Positions 40,325-49,183 of a stretch of DNA of 64,000 bases are shown here, one piece after another (the stretch's first letter is position 1; every line of letters begins with the position of its first letter). A program made the translations under genes and the position numbers. This DNA is from WHSW01 sp963851045 (GTDB lineage Bacteria > Actinomycetota > Thermoleophilia > Solirubrobacterales > 70-9), in the NCBI GenBank assembly GCA_963851045.1, contig CAWKNC010000001.1, positions 310,001-374,000 of the forward strand, read 5' to 3'. Below the pieces are notes generated by a model that was not told the DNA's origin, did not search any database, and worked only from the letters and a program-made list of their open reading frames with translations.

Positions 40325-41268
40325 GGGTTGCGGTTCTCAAGGGAGGTCGAGGACTCGAACGTCAGGTCTCGCTGCGCTCCGGAGCAAGGGTCGAGGATGC
40401 GCTCACCGCGCTCGGTCACGAGGTGATCGCGATCGACGTCGGCGCCGACCTCGTCTCGCGGCTGCGCTCCGAGCGGCCCGACGTGGCGTTCGTAGCGCTG
40501 CACGGAGTCGGCGGTGAGGACGGCACGGCGCAGGAGTTGCTCGAGATCCTCGGCATCCCGTACACCGGCCCGGGTGTGCGGGCGTGTATGCGCTCGATCG
40601 ACAAGGTCGCGGCCAAACAGGAGCTGGTTGCCGCAGAGATCCCAACCCCCGAGTGGGCCGCGTTCAACGCGCTCGCCTTCCGCGAGCTGGGGGCTGCGGA
40701 GACGCTCGACGAGATCGGAGAAAGGCTCGGCTACCCGCTGGTGATCAAGCCCGCCTCGGGCGGTTCGTCACTTGGGGTTCGCTTCGCCGCCTCCGCGGAA
40801 GAGGTTCCGGCTGCCCTTGTCGCAGCGTTCTCCTACGACGACAGGGTGATGCTGGAGCGCCACATCGATGGCCGTGAGCTCGCGGTGTCGCTGATCAACG
40901 GGATCGCGCTTCCATCGGTCGAGGCGCGACCGCGCGAGGAGGACCGCTTCACCTATGAGGCGCGCTACGAGATCGGCCGCACGGAGTACCTCTGCCCCGC
41001 CGCACTCGGCGCGGCGGAAGGCCTCGTCCTCGACGCCGCGCTGCGGACCTGGGACGTGCTCGGCTTTGACAGCTTCGGGCGCGTTGACATGATCCTTGCC
41101 GACGACGGCCCCTATGTGCTGGAGGCAAACGCGATCCCCGGGCTCACCGACACTTCGCTGCTGCCGATGGCGGCCGAGGCGGTGGGCATCGACTTCGAAC
41201 GCCTGTGCACCCGCCTGCTCGAGCTCGCCCTGGAACGCGCCGCCGTCGGCGAGCCGCTGGGCAACTAG
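40321..41268 (+). CDS. ddl: D-alanine--D-alanine ligase
   Basis: A 315-residue ATP-grasp enzyme. VAVLKGGRGLERQVSLRSG (3-21) is the N-terminal substrate motif. FVALHGVGGEDGTAQELLEILGIPYTGPG (56-84) is typical of Ddl, followed by KPASGGSSLGV (ATP-grasp loop), DSFGRVDMIL and the catalytic block YVLEANAIPGLTDTSLLP. It makes D-Ala-D-Ala for peptidoglycan in the cytoplasm. The first motif reads GGRGLERQVSL rather than the usual GGxSxEHxVSL, so one Ser is replaced. The gene begins inside the aminotransferase stop. Pairing with an aminotransferase suggests a nitrogen or D-amino acid link, by inference. Confidence 0.9.
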   Translation: MRVAVLKGGRGLERQVSLRSGARVEDALTALGHEVIAIDVGADLVSRLRSERPDVAFVALHGVGGEDGTAQELLEILGIPYTGPGVRACMRSIDKVAAKQELVAAEIPTPEWAAFNALAFRELGAAETLDEIGERLGYPLVIKPASGGSSLGVRFAASAEEVPAALVAAFSYDDRVMLERHIDGRELAVSLINGIALPSVEARPREEDRFTYEARYEIGRTEYLCPAALGAAEGLVLDAALRTWDVLGFDSFGRVDMILADDGPYVLEANAIPGLTDTSLLPMAAEAVGIDFERLCTRLLELALERAAVGEPLGN

Positions 41269-41274
41269 GCACGC

Positions 41275-42576
41275 ATGAGCGCACCGCCGGCGGTTTCCGC
41301 TCCGCCCGTGATCCAGACGGCCGCCTGGCTGACGCGACCCATCGAGTTCCTCGATCGGGCCCGTCGCCGTCACGGCGACATCTTCAGCGTCAAGTTCCTC
41401 GGCTTCGAGACGCCGATGGTGATGATCTCCGATCCCGAGGCCGTCGGCGCCCTCTACAAGGGCCGCGAGAACGGATTGCCACCGGGCCGCAGCTTCGCGC
41501 TCGAGCCAGTGATGGGCTCGCGCTCGGTGCTGCTGTTGGAGGGACGCGAGCACCTGTCGCGCAGGAAGCTGATGCTTCCCGCCTTCCACGGTGAGCGCAT
41601 GCGCGCCTACGAGGGCCTGATCTCGGAGGTGGCACGAGCCGAGGTCGACTCGTGGCCGATCGGGTCGGCGTTCCCGATCCACCCGCGGATGCAGGCCATC
41701 ACCCTCGAGGTGATTCTTCGTGCTGTGTTCGGGGTCAGCGATGCGTCGCGCATCGACCGACTCGGCGGGCTGCTGGGCGAGATGCTCGCCGACCTCGCAT
41801 CGAGTCGCCTGCAGTTTCGCGTCCTCTTGGCACGGCGCTTTGCGCGCACGGACCCGATGGAGGAACTGCGTCGCAAGACGAAGCCGGTGGACGACCTGCT
41901 TCAGATCGAGATCACAGAGCGTCGCGCCGACCCCGCCCTGGGCGAGCGCACCGACATCCTCTCGATGCTCGTCGCTGCCCGCTTCGAGGATGGGGAGGCG
42001 ATGAGCGACGGCGAGCTCCGCGACCAGCTGATCACGCTGCTTCTGGCCGGCCACGAAACCACGGCCACCGCGCTCGCGTGGACCTTCGACCTGCTCCTGC
42101 GCAATCCCGTCGAGCTCGAGCGCCTGCGCCAGGAGCTCGCCGGCGAGGGGGAGGACTACCTACGAGCAGTGATCTCGGAGGCGCTGCGGCTGCGGCCCGT
42201 CGTACCGCTCGCCGGGCGCCGCCTGCATTCGCCGGTGAAGGCGGACGGCTACGAGCTGGACGAGGGCACCGACGTCACGCCGGCGATCTGGCTTGCGCAC
42301 ACTCGCCCCGACGTCTATCCCGAGCCGCTGCGGTTTCGCCCCGAGCGCTTCCTCGAGGGATCCCCGCAGCCATACACGTGGATTCCGTTCGGCGGCGGAG
42401 TTCGGCGCTGTCTGGGCGCGGCGTTCGCGGAGTTCGAGATGCGCGTCGTTCTGCGAGAGGTACTCAGCCGGTGCGAGCTGCGCAGCGTTCGCTCGGCGCC
42501 GGAACGGATCGCGCGGCGAAACATCACCTTCTCGCCACGGCACGGCACGCCCGTCGTGCTCGAGTCGCGCGCCTAG
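41275..42576 (+). CDS. Cytochrome P450
   Basis: A 433-residue P450. The I-helix oxygen-activation motif is LLLAGHETTATAL, the K-helix is SEALRLRP with ExxR, and the heme Cys lies in FGGGVRRCLGAAFAEFE. PERFLEG is the PERF-type motif. The overall length and AGHETTA form suit a soluble bacterial monooxygenase of the CYP102/CYP110-like group. It needs ferredoxin partners not present nearby. The substrate is unknown. The ATG is 6 bases after the ddl stop. The stop is embedded in CTAG shared with the convergent nuclease-family gene. Confidence 0.93.
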   Translation: MSAPPAVSAPPVIQTAAWLTRPIEFLDRARRRHGDIFSVKFLGFETPMVMISDPEAVGALYKGRENGLPPGRSFALEPVMGSRSVLLLEGREHLSRRKLMLPAFHGERMRAYEGLISEVARAEVDSWPIGSAFPIHPRMQAITLEVILRAVFGVSDASRIDRLGGLLGEMLADLASSRLQFRVLLARRFARTDPMEELRRKTKPVDDLLQIEITERRADPALGERTDILSMLVAARFEDGEAMSDGELRDQLITLLLAGHETTATALAWTFDLLLRNPVELERLRQELAGEGEDYLRAVISEALRLRPVVPLAGRRLHSPVKADGYELDEGTDVTPAIWLAHTRPDVYPEPLRFRPERFLEGSPQPYTWIPFGGGVRRCLGAAFAEFEMRVVLREVLSRCELRSVRSAPERIARRNITFSPRHGTPVVLESRA

Positions 42577-43064
42577 CCCTCCTCGGAAGCGAAATCCTCC
42601 GGGGAGACCTCGTCGAGGAAGTCCTTGAAGCGCTCGACGACCTCCTCCTGGTCTTCGACCTCGTGCTCGAACTCGATCGAGGACTCATCGATGACCTCCT
42701 CCGCGGCAAATATCGGCGCCTGGCAGCGGACCGCCAGGGCGATCGCATCGGAGGGGCGGGAGTCGATCTCGATCTCCGATCCGTTAACCGAGATCGTGAT
42801 CGAGGCGTAGAACGTGTTGTCGCGCAGCTCGGTGACGGAAACGCGCTCGCACTTGGCCTCGAGGTTGTCGAGCATGTCGTTGAGAAGGTCGTGGGTCATC
42901 GGCCGCGGCGTCTGGGCCCCCTGAAGCTTCATCAGGATCGCCGCCGCCTCGGGGTGGCCAATCCAGATCGGCAAGAACCGGTTGCCGTCAACCGTCTTCA
43001 GCAAGACGATCGGCTGTTTGCCGACCATGTCGAAGCTGACGCCGTAGATCTGCATCTGCTGCAT
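42573..43064 (-). CDS. Bifunctional nuclease family protein (DUF151)
   Basis: A 163-residue protein. MQIYGVSFDMVGKQPIVLLKTVDGNRFLPIWIGHPEAAAIL is the DUF151 opening, then TPRPMTHDLLNDMLDNLEAKCERV and the SRPSDAIALAVRCQAPIFAAEEVID block. The C-terminus is acidic and resembles an UvrB/C motif-like helix (EEVVERFKDFLDEV). Characterised plant members have DNase and RNase activity; bacterial roles are unclear. I use the ATG at 43064 because the conserved sequence starts there. Confidence 0.88.
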   Translation of the reverse strand: MQQMQIYGVSFDMVGKQPIVLLKTVDGNRFLPIWIGHPEAAAILMKLQGAQTPRPMTHDLLNDMLDNLEAKCERVSVTELRDNTFYASITISVNGSEIEIDSRPSDAIALAVRCQAPIFAAEEVIDESSIEFEHEVEDQEEVVERFKDFLDEVSPEDFASEEG

Positions 43065-43259
43065 GGGGGTGATTGTCCGGCCCTGGATCGCGTGTAGAGC
43101 AGCGAATGTTCGCGCTCCCACGGCTGATTATAGGTCTGGTCACACCCGGCCCCCGCGGCGGCACCGCATCCGAGCGGGGCTCGGCGTGTTGAAGCATCCG
43201 AGGTAATCCTCAGGCGGGGGGCCTGAGCAAATCCACAACTCATCAGGAGGTGGGACCGG
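43065..43259. other. Intergenic leader region between nuclease-family gene and secreted-protein gene
   Basis: In this 195-base gap an inverted repeat, CTCAGGC (43209-43215) and GCCTGAG (43221-43227) with a 5-G loop, lies 33 bases before the downstream ATG. The ribosome-binding site AGGAGG (43245-43250) follows. I see no clear promoter. No RNA family is recognised. Confidence 0.4.
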
Positions 43260-43823
43260 ATGAGGATCAAAAACCTGCGCCCGAGCCCGGGCGTGCTCAT
43301 CGGCGTGGTCGCTCTCGTCTTCGCAATGACGGGGGCCGCTGTTGCCGCAAACAAGATCCAAACCAATGACATCGCCAAGAAGGCGGTTACCGGAAGTCGA
43401 ATCGCGAAGGACGCGGTCAAGAGCGGCAAGATCGTCGACGGCAAGGTGAAGGCCCGCGATCTCAAGGACGGTGTGATCCCAGACGTGCCGACGCAGGCAT
43501 ACGGGCGCGTCAACAAGAACGGCACGAACGTCGCCCCCGGCGGCGGCGCGGTCGGAATCAACGGCGTGGCTCACGGCGGCGCCGGAGTCATCTGTTACGA
43601 CCTCGCTGCGACCCCCGTATCCGGGAGCGCGACCGTTGTCACGGACTCCACCTCGGCTGGATCGACGATCAGCATGCTGATCGGCGCCGGCGCTGGGTGC
43701 GTGGCTCCGTACACCGATGCTCAGACAACGACGGTTGCCGCACCGTCGGTCTCGGGCCCGGCCCCGTACCAAGAGGGCTCGGCCGCGAATCGCGACGTTT
43801 ACGTCGAGTTCGTCGGCGGCTGA
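43260..43823 (+). CDS. Small secreted protein of the Ala-Lys-Asp repeat type
   Basis: A 187-residue exported protein. The N-terminus NLRPSPGVLIGVVALVFAMTGAAVAAN is a signal peptide or anchor. Next is a Lys/Asp/Val-rich imperfect repeat region (IQTNDIAKKAVTGSRIAKDAVKSGKIVDGKVKARDLKDG) with a period near ten residues, then a Gly/Ala/Thr/Val-rich beta domain with two cysteines (CYDLAATPVSG, GAGCVAPYTD) that may form a disulfide. Proteins with this layout are common in soil actinobacteria of the Solirubrobacter type, without assigned function. A strong AGGAGG is 9 bases upstream of the ATG. Confidence 0.8.
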   Translation: MRIKNLRPSPGVLIGVVALVFAMTGAAVAANKIQTNDIAKKAVTGSRIAKDAVKSGKIVDGKVKARDLKDGVIPDVPTQAYGRVNKNGTNVAPGGGAVGINGVAHGGAGVICYDLAATPVSGSATVVTDSTSAGSTISMLIGAGAGCVAPYTDAQTTTVAAPSVSGPAPYQEGSAANRDVYVEFVGG

Positions 43824-43881
43824 CCTGCCAACCGGCCCGAGCGGGGCGGTGCGTTATGCGCCGCCCCGCCGGCCGGGGGCA

Positions 43882-43955
<74 letters not shown>

Positions 43956-43986
43956 GCGAAGACCTATCGGGCATTCTAGGGAGCCG

Positions 43987-44604
43987 ATGCCACGTCGTCC
44001 CGACATGCCAGAGCTTCGCCGCGAGGCCCTCGACCCCGACCCTTTCGTTCAGTTCGAGTCGTGGTTTTCCCAAGCGAGCGACGCCGCCCCGCTCCCCGAG
44101 GCGATCACCCTCGCCACCGTTGACGCCGACGGCCTACCCGATGCAAGGATGGTCCTGCTCAAGGGCGTCGGACCCGACGGTTTTCGCTTCTTCACCAACT
44201 ATGGGTCCGCCAAGGCCGCGCAGTTGGACGAGACCAGAAGGGCAGCGATCGTCGCCTACTGGCGTGAGCTCGACCGCTCGGTTCGCGTCCGCGGCGAGAT
44301 CGAGCGGCTCGGCGCCGGCGAGTCCGATGCCTACTTCGCCACCCGCCCCCGTGGGTCGCAGCTCGGCGCGTGGGCGTCGCCGCAGTCGCGGTCGATCGCG
44401 TCACGGGAGGAACTCGACGCGCTTCTGGCCACGGCGGAGGAGCGGTTCGGCGCCGGCGAGATTCCCAGGCCCGAGCACTGGGGCGGCTACCTGCTGCGGC
44501 CGCAGACGATTGAGTTCTGGCAGGGCCGGGTCGGGCGACTGCACGACCGCTTTCGCTACGCGCGTGCCGGCGACGGCTGGACTATCGAGCGGCTCGGTCC
44601 CTGA
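43987..44604 (+). CDS. pdxH: Pyridoxamine 5'-phosphate oxidase
   Basis: A 205-residue FMN enzyme. AITLATVDADGLPDARMVLLKGV (about 39-61), FRFFTNYGSAKAAQL (71-85), and the FMN/PLP contact regions RQVRV-like RSVRVRGEIERL and RPRGSQLGAWASPQS are visible. The C-terminal RLHDRFRYARAGDGWTIERLGP is the usual closing segment, close to RLHDRxxY...W.xxRLxP. It oxidises PNP or PMP to PLP. The last 23 bases overlap the convergent parB 3' end. Confidence 0.95.
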   Translation: MPRRPDMPELRREALDPDPFVQFESWFSQASDAAPLPEAITLATVDADGLPDARMVLLKGVGPDGFRFFTNYGSAKAAQLDETRRAAIVAYWRELDRSVRVRGEIERLGAGESDAYFATRPRGSQLGAWASPQSRSIASREELDALLATAEERFGAGEIPRPEHWGGYLLRPQTIEFWQGRVGRLHDRFRYARAGDGWTIERLGP

Positions 44605-45441
44605 CGCCGGCGGCGCGGGCGAATTCGAGAAGCGTCTCGAGGTCGTCGAACTGGATCTCCGCGCGCAGGCCCTTGCTGGTTGAGCGCACCCGCACGCCGG
44701 TGCCGAGCGCGCGCTCGAGCGCGTCCTCAGCTCGGGTGAGCGCTGCCTGTTGATCCGGGTGCGGCACGACCTTTGACGAGCGCACCACCCCGGACTCGTT
44801 GGCGCGGCGCTCCGTTTCGCGCACCGACCAGCCCGCGGCGACCGCGTCGCGCGCCAGGCGACGGCGGACGTCCGTGCCCTTGGCGATCAGGATCGCCCGG
44901 CCGTGGCCGGCAGTGAGCCTGCCTTCCGACAGCAGGTTGAGCACGTCGTCGGGAAGGTCGAGCAGGCGGACCAGGTTCGAGATCGACTCGCGCGAGCGGC
45001 CGAGACGCCGGGCGAGCTCCTCCTTGGTGAGGCCGAGGTCCTCGACCAGGGCTGCGCACGCACGCGCCTCGTCGACGGGGTTGAGGTCCTCGCGCGCGAC
45101 GTTTTCGATCAGCGCCGTCTGCATCCGTGTCGCCTCATCGTCGTCGCGAATCAGCGCCGGGACCATCTCCAGGCCGGCGGCGCGGGCGGCACGCCAGCGG
45201 CGCTCGCCGGCGATCAACTCGAAGCGACCGTCGGGGAGCGGACGCACGAGGATCGGCTGGATCATCCCGGCCTCGCCGATCGACTCCGCCAGCGTCGCAA
45301 TCGACTCCGCATCGAATCGCTTGCGGGGCTGGCTGGGATTCGGCAGCACCATCGCGGTCGGCAGCTCGCGGTAATCGGGGTCGCCAACACCGGTCTCGGG
45401 CAGGATCGCTGCGAGCCCGCGGCCGATGCCTCTCGCCGCCG

Positions 45442-45445
<4 letters not shown>
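44582..45445 (-). CDS. parB: Chromosome-partitioning protein ParB
   Basis: A 287-residue ParB/Spo0J protein. Box I is LPNPSQPRKRFD with the CTPase-associated region following, box II GERRWRAARAAG (about 80-91), then the HTH (LTKEELARRLGRSRESISNLVRLL, about 138-161) that reads parS. A C-terminal dimerisation domain ends LRAEIQFDDLETLLEFARAAG. It loads at parS and spreads by CTP-driven clamping to organise the origin with ParA and SMC. The GTG overlaps the parA stop (GTGA). Two parS-like sites lie about 3 kb away in yidD. Confidence 0.95.
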
Positions 45446-46224
<779 letters not shown>

Positions 46225-46256
46225 CCCGACCGACCTTAGCGCGAGGTGGAGACCGC

Positions 46257-46929
46257 CTAATCGCGTCCGAAGGGCCGCTTCTTCGCGATTCCCGCACGAC
46301 GCGGCAATCCCTTGGGTGTCGGACCCGTCTTGACCACCACGTGGAGATGGCGGTGTTGCGAGCCCGCCCGGTCGCCGACGGCGGCGATCTGCAGCGGACG
46401 CATGGCCAACCGCTGCGGCCGCGCGCTCGAGCTCGGCCTCCTCGCCGGGATCGCGGCGGCCCTTCCAGGCAACCAGGCGCCCGCCCTCTGCGAGCAGCGG
46501 TGAGGCGAGCTCGGCCAGGGTCGACAGGCGACCCACGGCGCGAGCGGTGACCACCTCGTAGGCACAGGCGCCGCCATCCGGAGGCTCGCTCTCAGCCCAG
46601 GTCTCCGATCGCGTGGCCAGGGCGCGGGCGTTCTGCAGCCCCGCTGCGGCGATTGCGCGCTCGATGAAGCTGGCCTTGCGCCCGACCGACTCGATCAGGT
46701 CAACCTGCGCTTCAGGCATTGCCGCCGCGAGAACGAGGCCCGGAAACCCGGCGCCGGCGCCGATGTCGGCGATGCGCTCAGGCGCTCCGATGAGCTCGAG
46801 CCCAGTCAGCGAGTCCTCGACGTGAACGCGCCAGTAATCAGCGCGCTTGACAGAGCTCAGCGAGGCCTGGTCGGCCGCGAGCAGGTCGAGAACGGGTTGG
46901 AGCTTGCGGCGGAGGTCCGGATCCGACAA
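46257..46929 (-). CDS. rsmG: 16S rRNA m7G527 methyltransferase RsmG, with apparent frameshift
   Basis: The N-terminal part (46929 down to about 46405) reads DYWRVHVEDSLTGLELIG, ADIGAGAGFPGLVLAAAMPEAQVDLIES and RAVGRLSTLAELASPLLAEGGRLVAWKG, standard RsmG SAM-binding blocks. The expected end, GSQHRHLHVVVKTGPTPKGLPRRAGIAKKRP, lies in another frame and stops at 46257. The frames join if one C of the sense strand (plus position 46404, in GGCC) is skipped, giving AAAAVGMRPLQI. So the gene is broken, read by frameshifting, or mis-sequenced. RsmG methylates G527 of 16S rRNA. The start is TTG, three bases after the jag stop. Confidence 0.8.
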
Positions 46930-46932
46930 GCG

Positions 46933-47433
46933 TCAGTCGTCGTCGCTGCCCACCAGGGGCGCGACGATCACGCAGCGATCGGGCTCGTCGCCCTCGCTGA
47001 AGGTCTCGATCCCCGAACGCTCAGCAAGGCGATCGTGCACGACCTTGCGCTCGGTCGCCGTCATCGGCTCGAGCTCGATCTCCTTACCGCTCTCGAGAGC
47101 GCGCTCGGCGGCCCGGTCGGCCTGACGTTCGACGGTCTCGCGGCGGCGCTCCCGATAGCCCGAGGCGTCCACCGAGACCCGCTTTCGATCGCCGCGTCCG
47201 CGAAAGGCGATTCGGTAGCAGAGCAGCTGGATCGCGTCGATGGTCTGCCCGCGGCGGCCGATCAGGACACCGAGATCCTCTCCGTCGATACGCCCGGAGA
47301 TCGCGTCGTCGCGCTCCTCGACCGCGATCTCAGCGGAGAGGTCCAACGCGTCGACGATCTCGTCGAGCACCGCCTCCACGCGCTCAACCGGCTCATCGGG
47401 GAGGAAGTCCGTCGCTGCGCCGCTGTCGCTCAT
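46933..47433 (-). CDS. jag: RNA-binding Jag/KhpB protein (SpoIIIJ-associated)
   Basis: A 166-residue protein: the KH domain includes DGEDLGVLIGRRGQTIDAIQLL (about 63-84), then R3H in the second half (EIELEPMTATERKVVHDRLAER with the R3H-type motif). It lacks the long N-terminal Jag domain of Bacillus. It binds RNA and is linked to envelope growth and YidC. The ATG overlaps the yidC stop (ATGA), which sets the start. Confidence 0.92.
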   Translation of the reverse strand: MSDSGAATDFLPDEPVERVEAVLDEIVDALDLSAEIAVEERDDAISGRIDGEDLGVLIGRRGQTIDAIQLLCYRIAFRGRGDRKRVSVDASGYRERRRETVERQADRAAERALESGKEIELEPMTATERKVVHDRLAERSGIETFSEGDEPDRCVIVAPLVGSDDD

Positions 47434-48203
47434 CGCCGCTTCTTTCGCTTTCGCGGCGGTGGTGGCGGCGGGGCGGCGGACTTCTTCTTGCGCTCCTCCA
47501 GCTCCTCGGGCGTGGGCGGCTTCGGCATCGGCATGATTTTTTGGACGACCACCTGCTGGCCGAGCGACCAGATGTTGGTGGTGATCCAATAAACGCCGAG
47601 ACCGGCCGGCTGACTGGCAATAAACGGGGCGAAAAGCAGTGGCAGCGCCAAGAAGATGTAACGCTGGGCGCCGGTTGCGGTCTGGGTTGTCGCGGTTGTG
47701 TAGAGGAACGTCATCACGGTGGTGACGATGAAAAGGACGATGAGGATCCACATCTCGACGCCCTGGGGCTTGTCGAGGATCGTTTCGACGAAGAGAAAGC
47801 CCTGGCCGGCGCCGCTGGTGATCACGTCCTGGCTGAACGTGTCCGAGCGCAGCAGCTCGTAGACGGCGATGAAGAACGGGATCTGAAGCAGGAACGGGAA
47901 GCACGAGGCAAGCGGGTTGACGCCGTGCTTTTTGTAGAGGGCCAGCATCTCGCGCTGCTGGCGCTCGCGGTCGTCCTTGTACTTCTCCTGGACCTCCTTC
48001 AGCTCCGGTGCCACCAGCTGCATCCGCCGCATCGACTTGATCCCCTTGAGTGAGAGGGGAACGGTCGCGGCGCGGACCGTCAGCGTCAGGAAAACAATCG
48101 AAAGCCCCCACCCGAAGCCGATGGTCTCGGCGAAGAACGTGATGATCGCCTCGGCGAGATCGACGAACGGCTGCAGGAAGAAAATTACGGCGAGCGTGCT
48201 CAC
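47430..48203 (-). CDS. yidC: Membrane protein insertase YidC (Oxa1 family)
   Basis: A 257-residue insertase, the short Gram-positive type. The LTLTVRAATVPLSLKGIKSMRRMQLVAPELKEVQEKYK block (about 40-77) with the hydrophilic-groove Arg, NPLASCFPFLLQIPFFIAVYELLR (about 95-118), a TM region with TTVMTFLYTT, and WITTNIWSLGQQVVVQK. The C-terminus is Pro/Lys-rich (PPPPPPRKRKKRR), probably ribosome-binding. It inserts membrane proteins with or without SecYEG. The GTG overlaps the yidD stop. No lipoprotein signal is obvious at the N-terminus. Confidence 0.95.
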   Translation of the reverse strand: MSTLAVIFFLQPFVDLAEAIITFFAETIGFGWGLSIVFLTLTVRAATVPLSLKGIKSMRRMQLVAPELKEVQEKYKDDRERQQREMLALYKKHGVNPLASCFPFLLQIPFFIAVYELLRSDTFSQDVITSGAGQGFLFVETILDKPQGVEMWILIVLFIVTTVMTFLYTTATTQTATGAQRYIFLALPLLFAPFIASQPAGLGVYWITTNIWSLGQQVVVQKIMPMPKPPTPEELEERKKKSAAPPPPPPRKRKKRR

Positions 48204-48532
48204 GCGACCACCCCGGGTTCAGCGTGCTTCTCGCAGTCGTGGACATGCGAACGGAAAAGGCGGCGATCGGCGAGCTCGTCGACCCCTCCCGCACTCCACG
48301 GGTTGCAGCGCACGATCCGCCATGACGCAACCAGTGTGCCGCGCACGATGCCGAGCTCCCGGACGGCCTGGACGGCGTAGCTGGAGCAGCTCGGGTAATA
48401 CCTGCAGCGGGGCTTGAGATTTGGTGAGATCAGCCACCGGTAGAGGTGCACCGGGAGCAAAAAGGCCTCGCGAACCGCACCAATAAGCCGCTTTGGGACC
48501 GTTTCACGTGTTACGGAAGGGTCGCGTTTCAC
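48200..48532 (-). CDS. yidD: Membrane protein insertion efficiency factor YidD
   Basis: A 110-residue basic protein. The signature is RWLISPNLKPRCRYYPSCSSYAVQAVRELG (about 33-62) with three cysteines, followed by SWRIVRCNPWSAGGVDELAD. It assists YidC-mediated insertion. The N-terminal codons (RDPSVTRETVPKRL) contain the two parS-like sites, so their coding is constrained. The ATG lies 3 bases after the rnpA stop and the second parS-like site spans this junction. Confidence 0.93.
   Translation of the reverse strand: MKRDPSVTRETVPKRLIGAVREAFLLPVHLYRWLISPNLKPRCRYYPSCSSYAVQAVRELGIVRGTLVASWRIVRCNPWSAGGVDELADRRLFRSHVHDCEKHAEPGVVA
48501..48514 (+). promoter_or_regulatory. parS-like site 1
   Basis: GTTTCACGTGTTAC matches the core of the parS consensus TGTTTCACGTGAAACA at 12 of 14 central positions; the palindromic centre TCACGTG is intact. 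It lies in the 5' coding part of yidD, about 3 kb from parB, a normal setting for origin-proximal parS. Confidence 0.7.
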
Positions 48533-48539
48533 GTGTTAC
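48526..48539 (+). promoter_or_regulatory. parS-like site 2
   Basis: A second exact copy of GTTTCACGTGTTAC, 25 bases from the first (start to start), at the yidD start and the rnpA stop. Two identical copies in overlapping coding DNA are unlikely by chance and support ParB binding. Confidence 0.7.
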
Positions 48540-48922
48540 GCCCCGATTCCCGCTTCAGCGATCAGCTCGCGGAGCGCCGCGTCGACGCCGGGCGTGCCCT
48601 CACGCTCGACCAGACCTGCAGAGTCTGGCCTCGCTACCAAGACGAAGTCGTGATCGGTGGGGAGCGCCTCCTCGCCGATGCCCCAGAAGGCCTCGCGGAG
48701 CGCCCGCTTGACCGCGTTGCGCTCAACCGCTCCGCCCACCTTCTTGCTCACAGAGATCCCGAGCCTGGTCTGGTGCTCGTCATCAGCGGCCGCGGGCGCC
48801 TCCGCCGAGCGGGGGAAGGTGTAGAGGACGAGGAAGCGGTTCGCGTGCGAGCGGCCATCGCGGTAAACCCGGTCGAAGTCACCGCTGCGCGAGAGACGAC
48901 CGCGCTTCCGACGCTCGGTCAT
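48536..48922 (-). CDS. rnpA: Ribonuclease P protein component
   Basis: A 128-residue basic protein: RLSRSGDFDRVYRDGRSHANRFLVLYTF, then TRLGISVSKKVGGAVERNAVKRALREAF with the RNP-P signature (GAVERNAVKRALRE). It is the protein cofactor of RNase P. An Ala-rich loop PRSAEAPAAADDEHQ is inserted compared with E. coli. Its C-terminal codons overlap a parS-like site. It lies 29 bases after the rpmH stop. Confidence 0.95.
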   Translation of the reverse strand: MTERRKRGRLSRSGDFDRVYRDGRSHANRFLVLYTFPRSAEAPAAADDEHQTRLGISVSKKVGGAVERNAVKRALREAFWGIGEEALPTDHDFVLVARPDSAGLVEREGTPGVDAALRELIAEAGIGA

Positions 48923-48951
48923 CAGCGGACCGTGGTGCTGGCCGCGGACAT

Positions 48952-49086
48952 CTAAGGGGTGAGTCGCTTGCGACCCTTGGCCCGCCGTCGCCGGATCACG
49001 TCGCGGCCCGAGCGGGTCCGCATGCGGCCGCGAAACCCGTGGGTACGGGCGCGCTTGCGCTTCTTCGGCTGCCAGGTCCGCTTCAT
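48952..49086 (-). CDS. rpmH: 50S ribosomal protein L34
   Basis: A 44-residue protein: KRTWQPKKRKRARTHGFRGR, then MRTRSGRDVIRRRRAKGRKRLTP, ending TAG. It is short, very basic and matches L34 along its length. It is the origin-proximal gene of the rpmH-rnpA-yidD-yidC-jag operon and diverges from dnaA with 97 bases between. Confidence 0.95.
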   Translation of the reverse strand: MKRTWQPKKRKRARTHGFRGRMRTRSGRDVIRRRRAKGRKRLTP

Positions 49087-49169
49087 CGGATCGGCCAGTC
49101 TACAGAGCTGACTCGGTTTCTTTCCCGCGAATTGCGGGGTGGACCTCGGGCGGCCACCACGCTCGAATG

Positions 49170-49175
49170 TATGGT
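49170..49175 (+). promoter_or_regulatory. TATGGT -10 box of dnaA (leaderless-type)
   Basis: TATGGT lies 8 bases before the dnaA GTG at 49184; a start point seven bases on falls at 49182. No Shine-Dalgarno precedes the GTG. I find no consensus -35. Confidence 0.4.
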
Positions 49176-49183
49176 CGCTCGCC

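Noticed and set aside
38683..41268. An 861-codon frame covering aminotransferase and ddl
   Set aside because: It is the ddl frame read upstream through the antisense of the esterase and an off-frame of the aminotransferase. The first two-thirds is Arg-rich nonsense.
46933..48330. A 465-codon protein upstream of jag
   Set aside because: Only the last 166 codons encode Jag; the rest is the shadow of yidC in another frame.
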